Positions 6,616-7,259 of a DNA stretch of 7,259 nucleotides are shown here, piece after piece (the stretch's first letter is position 1; each line of letters begins with the position of its first letter). Made by a program: the position numbers and the translations under genes. The stretch is from Rhizobium sp. Q54. Its GTDB lineage: Bacteria; Pseudomonadota; Alphaproteobacteria; Rhizobiales; Beijerinckiaceae. The notes beneath the pieces were generated by a model. That model made no database searches. It saw only the letters and a program-made list of their open reading frames with translations, and was not told where the DNA came from. The DNA lies in NCBI GenBank assembly GCA_945901195.1, contig CAMDKB010000240.1, positions 1 to 7,259 on the forward strand, in the 5' to 3' direction.

Positions 6616-6724
6616 CCCATTCCCCTTGTGGGGAGGGGATTTAGGGGTCGGGTCGCGCTGACAGTGATTGTTTCGCGACCCCCACCCCGCCGCTTCGCGT
6701 CGACCCTCCCCACAAGGGGGAGGG
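6616..6724. repeat. Large GC-rich compound palindrome between convergent genes; probable bidirectional terminator and dispersed repeat
   Basis: The outer arms are a perfect 16-base inverted repeat: CCCCTTGTGGGGAGGG (6622-6637) and CCCTCCCCACAAGGGG (6704-6719), extendable outwards through a wobble pair, an A-T pair and, with a bulge, CCC/GGG. Inside is a second stem: GGGTCGCG (6650-6657) with CGCGACCC (6674-6681), continued by GGGGT (6644-6648) with ACCCC (6684-6688), around a 16-base loop. On the right inner flank CGCTTCGCG can form a mini-hairpin. It fills most of the 129-base gap between the HpaB-like stop (6605) and the large-subunit stop (6735), where both genes converge, and so could end transcription from both sides. 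CCCTCCCC-CAAGGGG palindromes of this look occur as dispersed intergenic repeats in Hyphomicrobiales genomes; that part is from memory. Confidence 0.75.
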
Positions 6725-6734
6725 TAAGTTTAGT

Positions 6735-7259
6735 TTACCCCTGCAACGCTTTCCACACCTTCTGCGGTGTCACGGGCATCTGCAGGTTGAGGAACTTGTC
6801 CGAAATGGCGTTCTCGATGGCGCTGACGATGACAGGCGGCGCGGCGGTTGTGCCTGCTTCTCCGGTGCCTTTGGCTCCGACGTAATTTGTCTTGCACGGC
6901 ACGGGATGGTGGATGACATTCAGCATCGGCACATTCTGAGCGCGCGGCATGGTGTAATCCATGAAGCTGGCAGCAACGGACTGGCCACTGTCATTGTCAT
7001 ACTGGCTGTATTCGCCCAACGCCTGGCCGATGCCCTGGACGACGCCGCCCTGCACCTGGCCTTCAACGATACGCTCGTTCAGCACGATGCCGGTATCGCC
7101 AACGGCGGTATAGGCGACGACCACCGTTTCGCCCGTGCCGGGATCAATTTCCACTTCGGCGATGTGACAGCCGTTGGGGAAGGATGGGCCCGTATCTGCG
7201 TTTGACTCAGTGTCCAGGCTCTCGGCAATTGCGCCCTGTTTCTTCATTTCTTCTGCACG
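6735..7259 (-). CDS. Molybdenum hydroxylase large (molybdopterin-binding) subunit, CoxL/XdhB-type, C-terminal fragment (runs off right edge)
   Basis: The last 174 codons of the catalytic subunit are present, and the frame is open to the edge, so the internal ATG at 7247 is not the start. Family signatures appear in order on the minus strand: FPNGCHIAEVEIDPGTGE, then AYTAVGDTGIVLNERIVEGQVQGGVVQGIGQALGE, then FMDYTMPRAQNVP, then VGAKGTGEAGTTAAPPVIV. The Glu in KGTGEAG (codon 6858-6860) corresponds to the conserved active-site glutamate of the xanthine oxidase/CO dehydrogenase family (Glu1261 in bovine xanthine oxidase), so the catalytic end is intact. The loop that separates CO dehydrogenases (AYXCSFR) from other hydroxylases lies outside the window, so the substrate is open. 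It points the same way as the [2Fe-2S] and FAD genes at the left but is separated from them by the plus-strand block. It probably is their partner, but this is unproven. Confidence 0.93.
   Translation of the reverse strand, partial: RAEEMKKQGAIAESLDTESNADTGPSFPNGCHIAEVEIDPGTGETVVVAYTAVGDTGIVLNERIVEGQVQGGVVQGIGQALGEYSQYDNDSGQSVAASFMDYTMPRAQNVPMLNVIHHPVPCKTNYVGAKGTGEAGTTAAPPVIVSAIENAISDKFLNLQMPVTPQKVWKALQG

Noticed and set aside
1564..6622. Shared CCCATTC at both edges of the plus-strand block (1564-1570 and 6616-6622) as a target-site duplication
   Set aside because: Seven bases are expected to recur by chance over this length, and the positions do not flank a defined element end.
6024..6713. 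229-codon minus-strand open frame across the end of the HpaB-like gene and the palindrome
   Set aside because: It lies opposite conserved HpaB-family sequence and begins inside the palindrome; no family features.

Overview
This 7.3 kb window looks like a catabolic accessory region of an alphaproteobacterium, most likely of the order Hyphomicrobiales (Rhizobiales). That placement is an inference. It rests on a moderate-to-high GC content (hand counts of single 60-base lines gave 48-63%), the CoxSML-type molybdenum hydroxylase genes, the style of the HpaB-like monooxygenase, and a GC-rich intergenic palindrome of a kind common in that group. No rRNA, tRNA, CRISPR array, transposase or integrase was seen.

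Left, minus strand (1-1497): a two-gene unit encodes the [2Fe-2S] subunit and then the FAD subunit of a xanthine dehydrogenase/CO dehydrogenase-family molybdenum hydroxylase, overlapping by 8 nt. After a 110-base gap with a small hairpin, the first 39 codons of a secreted protein follow, probably an ABC-transporter solute-binding protein, running off the left edge. Middle, plus strand (1710-6605): a short-chain dehydrogenase/reductase, a 758-residue multidomain glycosyltransferase, and a 535-residue HpaB-family flavin-dependent aromatic hydroxylase. Right, minus strand (6735-7259): the C-terminal 174 residues of a molybdopterin-binding (CoxL/XdhB-type) large subunit, including its catalytic-type glutamate, running off the right edge. 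A large perfect inverted repeat separates it from the convergent HpaB gene.

Working model (inference): the molybdenum hydroxylase oxidises a carbon centre of an aldehyde or N-heterocyclic/aromatic substrate, the HpaB-like enzyme hydroxylates a phenol-type ring using FADH2 made by a reductase not seen here, the SDR oxidises an alcohol or reduces a carbonyl, and the solute-binding protein may take up the substrate. If the plus-strand block were absent, the large, small and medium subunits would lie in line on the minus strand as an L-S-M operon, so the block may have been inserted into, or inverted within, such an operon. The glycosyltransferase does not fit the catabolic theme. It appears to join three glycosyltransferase-like domains (GT32-like, a GT2-like domain that has lost its acidic metal-binding motif, and GT62/Anp1-like), and it is the most unusual gene in the window.
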